Below, piece after piece: positions 1 through 5,130 of a stretch of 9,471 nucleotides of DNA. Source of the DNA: an uncultured Eubacteriales bacterium (GTDB lineage Bacteria > Bacillota > Clostridia > Oscillospirales > Oscillospiraceae); NCBI GenBank assembly GCA_900550705.1, contig URTG01000063.1, forward strand, positions 1-9,471, read 5' to 3'. The notes beneath the pieces are model-generated. The model worked only from the letters and a program-made list of their open reading frames with translations. It searched no databases and was not told where the DNA came from. The translations under genes were made by a program, and so were the position numbers. Numbering within the stretch: position 1 is the first letter of the stretch; each line of letters begins with the position of its first letter.

Positions 1-52
1 CTTCCACCCGCAGGGGGGAAGGTGGATCGGCGCAGCCGAGACGGATGAGGGG
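1..52. repeat. Edge of a GC-rich intergenic repeat, cut by the window start
   Basis: This gene-free stretch holds two inverted repeats. CTTCC at 1-5 faces GGAAG at 17-21, and TCGGC at 27-31 faces GCCGA at 35-39 with a 3-base loop. Read on the minus strand it runs CTCATCCGTC, then the TCGGC hairpin, then CCACCTTCCC. From memory this order resembles short non-coding repeats scattered between genes in many gut Clostridia. That family assignment is recall, not a search result. The element is probably longer to the left. Positions 53-165 show nothing I can support as a gene. Confidence 0.45.
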
Positions 53-165
53 GATTGGAGGTTTTTGAGCCTTTACAACAAACGAGACATGCCTCAGTGA
101 TAGGCCATTTTTTAACCGCACCCCGCGATTGCTGCCCAGCCACGCCCGCAGGCGAAAAAACCATC

Positions 166-202
166 AAAAAACGCGCTGCCTTATGGAAAGACAGCGCGTT
201 TT
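166..202 (-). terminator. Intrinsic terminator of the response regulator gene
   Basis: An 11-bp perfect stem pairs 168-178 with 192-202 (core ACGCGCTG/CAGCGCGT) around a 13-base loop. Read on the minus strand it runs into six T residues (166-171 on the plus strand are A). It begins 19 bases beyond the regulator's stop codon, so that gene ends as a single-gene transcript with no co-transcribed partner downstream. Confidence 0.85.
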
Positions 203-221
203 CATTCTATTCTGGGAAAAA

Positions 222-896
222 TCAGTCCGTTTCCTCCAACTGATAGCCCACGCTGCGGCGGGCGTGGATGCGGACATGGGCCCCCACGGCCTTCAGCTTG
301 CGCCGCAGGTAGGAGATATAGACCCAGACGGAGCCCAGCTCCGCGTCGGTGCGGCAGCCCCAGATGCGGGTGAGCAGGTCCTCGGAGGAGATGGTCACCC
401 CGGGGTTGGAGATCAGGGTCTCCAGCAGGGCGTATTCCAGCTTGGACAGGGTGGCGCTCTGCTCGCCGCAGTGGAGGGTGAAGGTCTTGGAATTCAAGGA
501 AATGTCCCCAAAGGTCAGCTGCACCGGGGCGTAGGTCTCCCGGCGGCGGAGCATGGCACGGACCCGGGCCAGGAACTCCTCCGGGTCGAAGGTCTGAGAC
601 AGGCAGTCGTCCGCCCCCAGGTCCAGGACCCGAATACGCTCCGCCGGGCTGTCGCTGGAGGCGAACAGCAGCACGGGGGCGGTGCAGCCTTCCTTCCGCA
701 GCTGGGAGAGGAGGGGCGCACCGTTGCATTGCTCCAGGTTGGCGTCGATCAAAATGCCGTCGTAATGGGCGGAACGGATGTTTTCCATGGCGGTCAACAG
801 GGTCTGGACCCGGTCCAGCCGGTAGTTTTCCCGCAGCAGAAGGCCGATGGCCCGCTCCGCCAGGCCGTTTTCAGGGCCAGCATATAAAAGCTTCAT
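222..896 (-). CDS. OmpR/PhoB-type response regulator with a degenerate receiver domain
   Basis: This is a 224-residue DNA-binding response regulator, the usual length for the OmpR/PhoB family. Residues 1-118 form a receiver domain and about 125-222 a winged-helix DNA-binding domain, with LSKLEYALLETL (150-161) and the wing motif RRSVGYQL (213-220). The receiver keeps the phospho-acceptor Asp51 (ILIDANL) and the GADD turn (94-97). The acidic pair near the N-terminus is reduced to PE (8-9), the conserved Thr/Ser is Ala79, and the conserved Lys of the KPF motif is Gln101 (SQTF). These three losses suggest it is not controlled by ordinary His-Asp phosphotransfer. The start has a GAGGTGA ribosome binding site 7-8 bases upstream (plus-strand 902-908). 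No histidine kinase lies beside it: a terminator follows it, and a divergent operon lies upstream. Its targets cannot be told from the sequence. Confidence 0.93.
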   Translation of the reverse strand: MKLLYAGPENGLAERAIGLLLRENYRLDRVQTLLTAMENIRSAHYDGILIDANLEQCNGAPLLSQLRKEGCTAPVLLFASSDSPAERIRVLDLGADDCLSQTFDPEEFLARVRAMLRRRETYAPVQLTFGDISLNSKTFTLHCGEQSATLSKLEYALLETLISNPGVTISSEDLLTRIWGCRTDAELGSVWVYISYLRRKLKAVGAHVRIHARRSVGYQLEETD

Positions 897-1080
897 GAAG
901 AATCACCTCAAAGGGAGACGCAGCCGCCGCCGCGCCGCCGAGTTATGCCGCGGCCCGGAAAAGGGCCGGGGTCGTTCTCTTATTTTATTTTACAGCATGA
1001 AGTATAAACGAAAATTCTGAACAGATTGTGAATAAAGCAAGAACAGAAGAAGAATTTTTTTCGGTGCTTCGGAAAAAAGT
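897..1080 (-). promoter_or_regulatory. Leader and probable promoter region of the response regulator
   Basis: This gene-free stretch separates the response regulator from the divergent aroE-like operon. Positions 975-1080 are AT-rich and contain minus-strand -10-like hexamers TATACT (1006 to 1001) and TAAAAT (992 to 987). Neither has a convincing -35 box at 16-18 bases, so the promoter is not fixed. Positions 910-970 are extremely GC-rich and would be transcribed as the regulator's leader. They contain a perfect hairpin CGGCCC/GGGCCG (951-956 with 963-968, 6-base loop). A weaker T-rich/A-rich hairpin lies at 1056-1078. Confidence 0.35.
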
Positions 1081-1082
1081 AG

Positions 1083-1111
1083 GTGACAAGTCAGGGCGGG
1101 TGTGCTATACT
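1083..1111 (+). promoter_or_regulatory. Sigma-A promoter of the aroE-like/cupin operon
   Basis: GTGACA at 1083-1088 matches five of six bases of the -35 consensus. TATACT at 1106-1111 matches five of six of the -10 consensus, with a spacer of exactly 17 bases. TG at 1103-1104 adds an extended -10. The predicted transcript starts near 1118. This rules out GTG 1083 as a start codon for the gene that follows, since it lies upstream of the transcript. Confidence 0.8.
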
Positions 1112-1116
1112 ATCAG

Positions 1117-1134
1117 CAAGAAAACGTTTTCCTG
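1117..1134. promoter_or_regulatory. Operator-like palindrome at the transcription start (cre/LacI type)
   Basis: The 12-base perfect palindrome GAAAACGTTTTC (1120-1131) extends to 18 bases (1117-1134) with one mismatched pair. It has the central CG and flanking A/T symmetry typical of LacI/GalR-family operators. Against the CcpA cre consensus TGWAANCGNTNWCA, positions 1119-1132 fit at every position except the two outermost. It begins at the predicted transcription start, where a bound protein would block initiation or early elongation. No LacI-family gene lies in the window, so the regulator would be encoded elsewhere. Confidence 0.6.
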
Positions 1135-1181
1135 ACGCGGAGACGCCGGGAGAAACAGTACGACGAAAGGAAGCGGATCGG

Positions 1182-2084
1182 ATGAGTTTGGAAAATGTGA
1201 AGCAGAATATGTACACCCGCTATATCCCCATGGTGGGGTACCCCATGGACCACAGCAGCGCATCCTTTGTCTATAACAAGCTGTTTGAGATCTACGACAT
1301 CAACGCCATTATGTGGCCCCTGGAGCTGGAGCCCGGGCGGCTGGGGGAGTTTATGAAGGCCTACCCCGTGCTGAACATCGACAAGATCGCCCTGACCATG
1401 CCCTATAAGGCGGAGATCATCCCCTATCTGGACCAGGTTGACGAGTGCTCCCGGCTGTTCCACTCGGTGAACATCGTCAAGGTGGAGGAGGGGAGGACCA
1501 TCGGCTCCGGCCTGGACGGCAAGGGCTGCGTGGAGGCCCTGAAGGTGGCTGGGGTGCCCCTGGAGGGACTGGAGGTCATGATGATCGGCGCGGGCAGCAT
1601 CAGCGGCGTGGTGGGCTATGAGCTGGCCCGGTGCGGGGTGAAGACCATCCGCATCTGCAACCGCACCCTGGCCCACGCCCAGAGCGTGGCCGAGACACTG
1701 AACGCCCACACCGCCGCCCGGGTGGAGGCTCATTCCGACGCGCCGGAGGTCATGGACCGGGTGGCGGCCCAGTCCGGGCTGGTGCTGAACGTCCGCCCGG
1801 TGGGAATGCACGGCTACGCGGCCCAGGCCCCCAATCTGGGCTATGTGGACCGTCTGCCCCAGGACGCCTGGGTGATGGACGCCATTGTCAATCCGCCGGT
1901 CACGCCCCTCATTGCCGCCGCCCGGGCCGCCGGACACCGGACGGTGCTGGGCATGGACATGATGATCGAGCAGATGTCGGTGATTTTCGACTTCTGGTAC
2001 GGCCTGCGGCCGGGACCGGAGGAGAAAAAGGCTTGTAAAGAGGTGCTGTGCAAGCATTTTAACTTGACAGAAAAAGACCTGTGA
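1182..2084 (+). CDS. Shikimate dehydrogenase (AroE)-family oxidoreductase, probable catabolic paralogue
   Basis: This 300-residue protein is slightly longer than typical AroE (about 270-290). The substrate domain is at the N-terminus and a Rossmann NAD(P) domain covers about 120-250. AroE landmarks are present: Thr72 and catalytic Lys76 (LTMPYK), Asn97 (SVN), Asp112 (LDGKG), the glycine loop GAGSIS (136-141), NRT (160-162), which usually goes with NADP, and Gln264 (MIEQMSVIF). The carboxylate-binding SxS motif is changed: H24-S25-S26-A27 keeps the first Ser but has Ala for the second, and the residue before the Asp is Leu111 rather than Thr. I infer a related substrate (a quinate-like or sugar-acid compound) rather than biosynthetic shikimate. 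The start at ATG 1182 has GAAAGGAAG about 7-15 bases upstream; the in-frame GTG 1083 is the -35 box of the promoter. It is first in an operon with the cupin gene 67 bases downstream. A biosynthetic AroE remains possible, but no other aro gene is present. Confidence 0.85.
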   Translation: MSLENVKQNMYTRYIPMVGYPMDHSSASFVYNKLFEIYDINAIMWPLELEPGRLGEFMKAYPVLNIDKIALTMPYKAEIIPYLDQVDECSRLFHSVNIVKVEEGRTIGSGLDGKGCVEALKVAGVPLEGLEVMMIGAGSISGVVGYELARCGVKTIRICNRTLAHAQSVAETLNAHTAARVEAHSDAPEVMDRVAAQSGLVLNVRPVGMHGYAAQAPNLGYVDRLPQDAWVMDAIVNPPVTPLIAAARAAGHRTVLGMDMMIEQMSVIFDFWYGLRPGPEEKKACKEVLCKHFNLTEKDL

Positions 2085-2151
2085 ATTTGAGCTTTACGCC
2101 CCGCTCCTGCGGGAAACAGGAATCGAAAAGGAAGCGGAAAGGAGAACCAAC

Positions 2152-3345
2152 ATGAACCAAGAACAGCAGATTCGCCAGACCTACGAGCAGCACGGGGGGA
2201 TTTTCAAGCTGATCCCCATCTTTGTCCCCCGGCCCTTCTCCACCCCAGGCCGTCGGCTGCGGCTGCACCCGGACGACTACTATGCCTTCGGTACCGAGCG
2301 GGGGGCCATCAAAGAGCGGTGGTTCTCCAGCGTGATCCACTGCAACAACGGCCCCCTGACCCGGCCGGACGAGGGGCTGAGCTATGTGTCCTGCGGCACC
2401 ACGCCGGAGGAGAAGTTCACCCTGAAGGCCGCCGTGGAGCTGCTGGGGGCGGCCCTCATCGGCCAGGACATGATGGACCGCTACGGGACCTGGCCCATGT
2501 ACTCCAAGTTCTTTGACTACGACGTGCCCCTGTTCCACCACCTGCACCTGGGCTTTGACGACGCGGCCAAGATCGGCGTGCTGGGCAAGCCGGAGGCCTA
2601 TTACTATCCGCCCCAGTACAACAACTACGCCGGTTCTCTCCCGGCCACCTACTTCGGTCTGGACCCGGACTGCCCCAAGGAGGAGGTCCGCCGCCGCCTG
2701 GAGAACTACGAGAAGGAGGACATCCGCATCACCGAGCTGTCCCGGGCCTATCGCATTGAGCTGGGCACCGGCTGGTATACGCCCCCGGGCGTGCTCCACG
2801 CCCCCGGCTCCTATCTGACCTATGAGCCCCAGTGGAACAGCGACGTGAACTCCGTGTTCGAGAACGTGGCCTCCGGCGAGGTGTATGACCGGAACTTCCT
2901 GGTGGAAAATCTGCCGGAGGAGGAGAAGGACAGCGTGGATTCCGTCATGGACCTGCTGGACTGGGACGCCAATGTGGACCCCCACTACAAGAAGACCTAC
3001 TTCCGGCCCCCGGTGGTGGCCAGCGAGGAGGAGGGCGTCTACGTGGAGAAGTGGATCGTCTACGGCAACCCCTACATCGGCGCCAAGGAGCTGACGGTGT
3101 TCCCCGGCCAGACCGTTACCATCAAGGACAGCGGCGCTTACGGCTGCATCCTGACCCAGGGCCACGGCACCCTGGGGGACTACGACTGCGAGGCCGCGGG
3201 GATGCTCCGCTTCGGCCAGCTCAGCGCCGACGAGTTCTTTGTGGGCGCGGAGGCCGCCGCCCGGGGCGTGACCATCACCAACCGCTCCTGCGAGCCCCTG
3301 GTCATGCTGAAGCACTTCGGCCCCAACCACCCGGAAAAGCCCTGA
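2152..3345 (+). CDS. Class-I phosphomannose-isomerase-like cupin protein, probable sugar isomerase
   Basis: This 397-residue soluble protein has no signal peptide or membrane segment. A central stretch matches the metal site of class-I mannose-6-phosphate isomerases. HHLHLGFDD (129-137) stands where QVHP is expected, GKPEAYYY (145-152) resembles GKTEMWY, and WYTPPGVLHAPG (208-219) resembles the FVPAGTIHAIG segment. Likely metal ligands are His130, His132, Glu149 and His216, with His130 replacing the usual Gln. The C-terminal part (about 295-397), with PGQTVTIKDSGAYGCILTQGHGTL (318-341) and a final KHFGPNHP, looks like a second cupin barrel. I infer a metal-dependent isomerase or epimerase acting on a sugar or sugar acid; the substrate is unknown and a non-enzymatic role cannot be excluded. 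AAAGGAG at 2138-2144, 7 bases before ATG 2152, supports the start. It is co-transcribed with the aroE-like gene; the 67-base gap has only a small hairpin (2100-2113) without a T-run. A strong terminator follows. Confidence 0.75.
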   Translation: MNQEQQIRQTYEQHGGIFKLIPIFVPRPFSTPGRRLRLHPDDYYAFGTERGAIKERWFSSVIHCNNGPLTRPDEGLSYVSCGTTPEEKFTLKAAVELLGAALIGQDMMDRYGTWPMYSKFFDYDVPLFHHLHLGFDDAAKIGVLGKPEAYYYPPQYNNYAGSLPATYFGLDPDCPKEEVRRRLENYEKEDIRITELSRAYRIELGTGWYTPPGVLHAPGSYLTYEPQWNSDVNSVFENVASGEVYDRNFLVENLPEEEKDSVDSVMDLLDWDANVDPHYKKTYFRPPVVASEEEGVYVEKWIVYGNPYIGAKELTVFPGQTVTIKDSGAYGCILTQGHGTLGDYDCEAAGMLRFGQLSADEFFVGAEAAARGVTITNRSCEPLVMLKHFGPNHPEKP

Positions 3346-3400
3346 CCGGCTGAGAACAGGCCGGGGCCGCCGGAAACGAGCACGCGGAAAAACAACGAAG

Positions 3401-3455
3401 AAAAGCCCGGAACCCCGTTCAGGCCGCAACGGCCGGAAAGGGTTCCGGGCTTTTT
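3401..3455. terminator. Long bidirectional terminator between convergent genes
   Basis: A perfect 15-bp stem pairs 3401-3415 with 3440-3454 (AAAAGCCCGGAACCC with its complement). Its loop holds a second perfect hairpin GGCCG/CGGCC (3422-3426 with 3430-3434). The plus-strand transcript ends in TTTTT (3451-3455) and the minus-strand transcript in TTTTCTTC. It therefore serves both the aroE-like/cupin operon and the convergent YhcH-like gene. Confidence 0.93.
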
Positions 3456-3476
3456 GCTTTGCGCTCCGTTTTTCGT

Positions 3477-3497
3477 GGCGGCGGCTGCCGCCTTTTT
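3477..3497 (+). terminator. Second plus-strand terminator, backup
   Basis: GGCGGC (3477-3482) pairs with GCCGCC (3487-3492) over a 4-base loop and is followed directly by TTTTT (3493-3497). It lies 22 bases after the first terminator and 13 bases before the 3' end of the convergent gene. Its orientation would stop read-through from the plus-strand operon into the antisense of the YhcH-like gene. Confidence 0.65.
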
Positions 3498-3509
3498 ACA
3501 GCGGCCCCT

Positions 3510-3968
3510 TCAGCAGTTATCCAGCCGGACCTTGACCACGCACTTGAGCACGGGGGCGGGCTGGCCGTCCACGGCCACGCAGGGGGCGTGGGCGTCCTCG
3601 GGGAACAGGACCATGAAGTAGCCGTTGCCGATGGGCAGGGGGTGGGTCTTGCCGTGGTAGAACCAGATGTCGCTGTCCGGCCGGGCCTCTACCTCCTCCT
3701 TCATGGTGGCCAGGGGAGCCACGCCGATGAGCTCCTCACCCCGGACCAGATACTGGATGTCGGCATATTTGCGGTGGGCCTCGGGGGTGGTGTTCTCCAC
3801 CTTGGTCTCATAGCTCTGCATCATGGCGTACAGACGGGTGCCGTCCAGCTCGATGCGGTCGCTGGACAGGGTGGAGAAGTCGGTCTCGGCCAGGAAGCGG
3901 AGGCCCTTCATCAGGTTGGGCTGAATGCCGTTGTAGCGGTCCAGGTGGTCCAGGCTGTCGTAGATCAT
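3510..3968 (-). CDS. YhcH/YjgK/YiaL (DUF386) family cupin-like protein
   Basis: The 152-residue length is typical of this small single-domain family, which also includes EbgC. The signature PEAHRKYADIQYLVRGEE (62-79) is the family's hallmark, and LFPEDAHAPC (121-130) is its second. Glu63, His65, Asp70 and His127 are the likely metal-site residues of the cupin-like barrel. Family members usually sit in sugar-acid, sialic acid or uronate operons and are thought to act on sugar forms such as anomers; that is family knowledge, not proof here. AAAGGAG (plus-strand 3978-3984), 9 bases upstream, supports the start. The gene is transcribed away from the iclR/TRAP operon and ends at a shared bidirectional terminator. 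Its position between the AroE-like/cupin operon and the TRAP operon suggests that all belong to one utilisation locus. Confidence 0.92.
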   Translation of the reverse strand: MIYDSLDHLDRYNGIQPNLMKGLRFLAETDFSTLSSDRIELDGTRLYAMMQSYETKVENTTPEAHRKYADIQYLVRGEELIGVAPLATMKEEVEARPDSDIWFYHGKTHPLPIGNGYFMVLFPEDAHAPCVAVDGQPAPVLKCVVKVRLDNC

Positions 3969-4033
3969 AGCGGTGCGCTCCTTTATATCTTCACAATTTT
4001 TTGGTTTCAGGCTGATTCATTACACAACGACCT

Positions 4034-4062
4034 ATTGTAAACGAAGCCATGCCGCAATGCAA
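4034..4062 (-). promoter_or_regulatory. Candidate promoter of the YhcH-like gene
   Basis: On the minus strand, TACAAT (4039 to 4034) matches five of six bases of the -10 consensus. TTGCAT (4062 to 4057) lies 17 bases upstream as a weak -35 box with three of six matches. The predicted start is near 4027, giving a leader of about 60 bases to ATG at 3968. The weak -35 box suggests help from an activator. Confidence 0.5.
4036..4049. promoter_or_regulatory. cre-like site over the YhcH-like promoter
   Basis: TGTAAACGAAGCCA fits the CcpA consensus TGWAANCGNTNWCA at all but two positions (the T and the second W). It overlaps the -10 hexamer of the minus-strand promoter, where a bound CcpA-type protein would repress. 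It is less symmetrical than the site at 1117-1134, so chance is a real possibility. Confidence 0.35.
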
Positions 4063-4177
4063 CCCGTTTTCTTGGCGGAAACAGCGAAAAAATCGGCAAG
4101 TACGTTCTCAAATAAAGAACAAAGTGGGGAGGAATGCCTGGGAAATTAAAAAGATGTACAAAAGAACTGGGCTGGGC

Positions 4178-4200
4178 GGAGAAATACTTGAAATTTCTCC
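4178..4200. promoter_or_regulatory. Perfect inverted repeat over the iclR promoter, candidate IclR operator
   Basis: GGAGAAAT (4178-4185) and ATTTCTCC (4193-4200) form a perfect 8-bp inverted repeat with a 7-base spacer. The repeat covers the -35 box at 4188-4193. Its half-site GGARAAAT-like core resembles the half-sites of the E. coli IclR operator (GGAAAT/ATTTCC). It is the obvious candidate for autoregulation by the IclR protein encoded 84 bases downstream. Confidence 0.6.
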
Positions 4201-4216
4201 GAACTCTTGTTAAAAT
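4188..4216 (+). promoter_or_regulatory. Sigma-A promoter of iclR and probably the TRAP operon
   Basis: TTGAAA (4188-4193) and TAAAAT (4211-4216) are separated by exactly 17 bases and match four and five of six consensus bases. Transcription would begin near 4223, giving a leader of about 60 bases. This decides in favour of ATG 4284 as the iclR start. No better promoter is seen before dctP, so it may drive iclR-dctP-dctQ-dctM together. Confidence 0.75.
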
Positions 4217-4227
4217 TATGAAAAGAA

Positions 4228-4266
4228 CGAAAGCTGTTTCGAAAGAAAGAACGCAGGTCATCTGCG
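4228..4266 (+). promoter_or_regulatory. Inverted repeats in the iclR leader
   Basis: CGAAA (4228-4232) faces TTTCG (4237-4241) over 4 bases, just downstream of the predicted transcription start. CGCAG (4252-4256) faces CTGCG (4262-4266) over 5 bases, just before the ribosome binding site. The first could be a second operator half-site pair and the second a small RNA hairpin. Both are short enough to be chance. Confidence 0.3.
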
Positions 4267-4283
4267 GCAGAGTGGGAGCGACT

Positions 4284-5054
4284 ATGGAACATCAGGCGGA
4301 ACCGAAAGTGAAATCCCTGGCGAAGGCGCTCCATCTGTTGGAGTGCTTCAGCACCAAGAATCCAGAGTGGGGCATTACCGAGCTGGCGGAAAAGCTGGGC
4401 ATGGCGAAATCCAATGTCCACAGCATCGTCACGACCTTCGAGCAGATGGGCTATCTCAACCAGCTGCCCAACAAGAAGTACACCCTGGGGCTGAAGATGC
4501 TGGAGTATGCCTACATCATCAACCAGAATCTGGGCTATCCCAAGGCGATTTACGACCTGGTGGTCAAGGCGGCCAATATGACGGATCAGATCGTCTATTT
4601 TGGCATTCCCTATGGCTCCCGGGTCCTGTATCTCTATGTGGCCCACCCCATCGACCGGATGAGCGAGCTGCCCTACCGGGAGATCCTGGGGGAGAACGTG
4701 CCCCTGATCGATGCCGGCATCGGCAAGGCTATCCTGGCCTGGCTGCCGGAGGAGAAGTGGCCCGAGCTCATCCCCGAGCACGTCCCCCGCTATACCTCCA
4801 CCACCCTGACGGAGCGGGAGGACATTATCATGGAGCTGCACAGCACCCGGAACCGGGGCTTCTCCATTGACAACAGAGAGCGGTATGAGGACGTGCGCTG
4901 TGTGGGCGTGCCTGTGTTCAACGCGGCCAACCGTCTGGTGGCAGCCATCAGCACCTCCGGCCCCGCCAATATTATGACGGACGAGAAGCTGATGGAGTGC
5001 GCCGCCATTCTGAAAAGCATTGCTTTACAGATGAAGGAGCGAATTTACAAATAA
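4284..5054 (+). CDS. IclR-family transcriptional regulator
   Basis: The 256-residue length is typical of the family. The N-terminal winged helix starts with VKSLAKALHLLECF (9-22), followed by the helix-turn-helix around ITELAEKLGMAKSNVHSIVTTF (31-52) and the wing GYLNQLPNKKYTLG (56-69). The C-terminal effector domain (about 85-255) contains the family's IGKAILAWLP (146-155) and RGFSIDNRERYEDVRCVGVPVFN (191-213) segments. IclR proteins are cytosolic dimers or tetramers that bind a small acid or a related metabolite and repress or activate neighbouring catabolic genes. ATG 4284 was chosen because the promoter ends at 4216, GGGAG at 4274-4278 is 5 bases upstream, and nine residues before the first helix is normal. 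dctP follows after 76 bases with no clear terminator or promoter between, so the regulator probably heads the transport operon and controls it. Confidence 0.93.
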   Translation: MEHQAEPKVKSLAKALHLLECFSTKNPEWGITELAEKLGMAKSNVHSIVTTFEQMGYLNQLPNKKYTLGLKMLEYAYIINQNLGYPKAIYDLVVKAANMTDQIVYFGIPYGSRVLYLYVAHPIDRMSELPYREILGENVPLIDAGIGKAILAWLPEEKWPELIPEHVPRYTSTTLTEREDIIMELHSTRNRGFSIDNRERYEDVRCVGVPVFNAANRLVAAISTSGPANIMTDEKLMECAAILKSIALQMKERIYK

Positions 5055-5130
5055 TGTATTCTTTGCCGCCGGGCTCCGACGGTTGGAATAGACGTACCTG
5101 CACACAATTCAAAATGGGAGGAAACACTAC

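Larger units (their letters stand above)
3969..4283. promoter_or_regulatory. Divergent control region between the YhcH-like gene and iclR
   Basis: This 315-base stretch is AT-rich against GC-rich genes and holds no supported coding sequence. It contains one promoter for each direction, about 150 bases apart, and several inverted repeats. GTTCT/AGAAC (4104-4108 with 4116-4120) is an additional short inverted repeat with a 7-base spacer between the two promoters. Open frames from ATG 4134 or 4218 run in frame into iclR, but they start upstream of the predicted transcript and are not credible starts. Confidence 0.75.

Noticed and set aside
129..887. Plus-strand open frame opposite the response regulator
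   Set aside because: It is antisense to a clear OmpR-family gene, runs through that gene's terminator and has no family motif.
1083..1181. Upstream GTG start extending the AroE-like protein by 33 residues
   Set aside because: GTG 1083 is part of the -35 box, the transcript should start near 1118, and the extra residues do not resemble AroE. ATG 1182 has a good ribosome binding site.
2059..3429. Long minus-strand open frame opposite the cupin gene
   Set aside because: It is a shadow of a GC-rich gene: its composition is Val/Gly/His/Leu-rich, it has no domain signature, and it crosses the terminator.
4134..4283. ATG 4134 or 4218 as the iclR start
   Set aside because: Both lie upstream of the predicted transcript start near 4223, and neither has a well-spaced ribosome binding site.
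5055..5130. Separate promoter or terminator between iclR and dctP
   Set aside because: TTGGAA at 5083-5088 lacks a matching -10 box, and the imperfect hairpin around 5058-5090 has no T-run.
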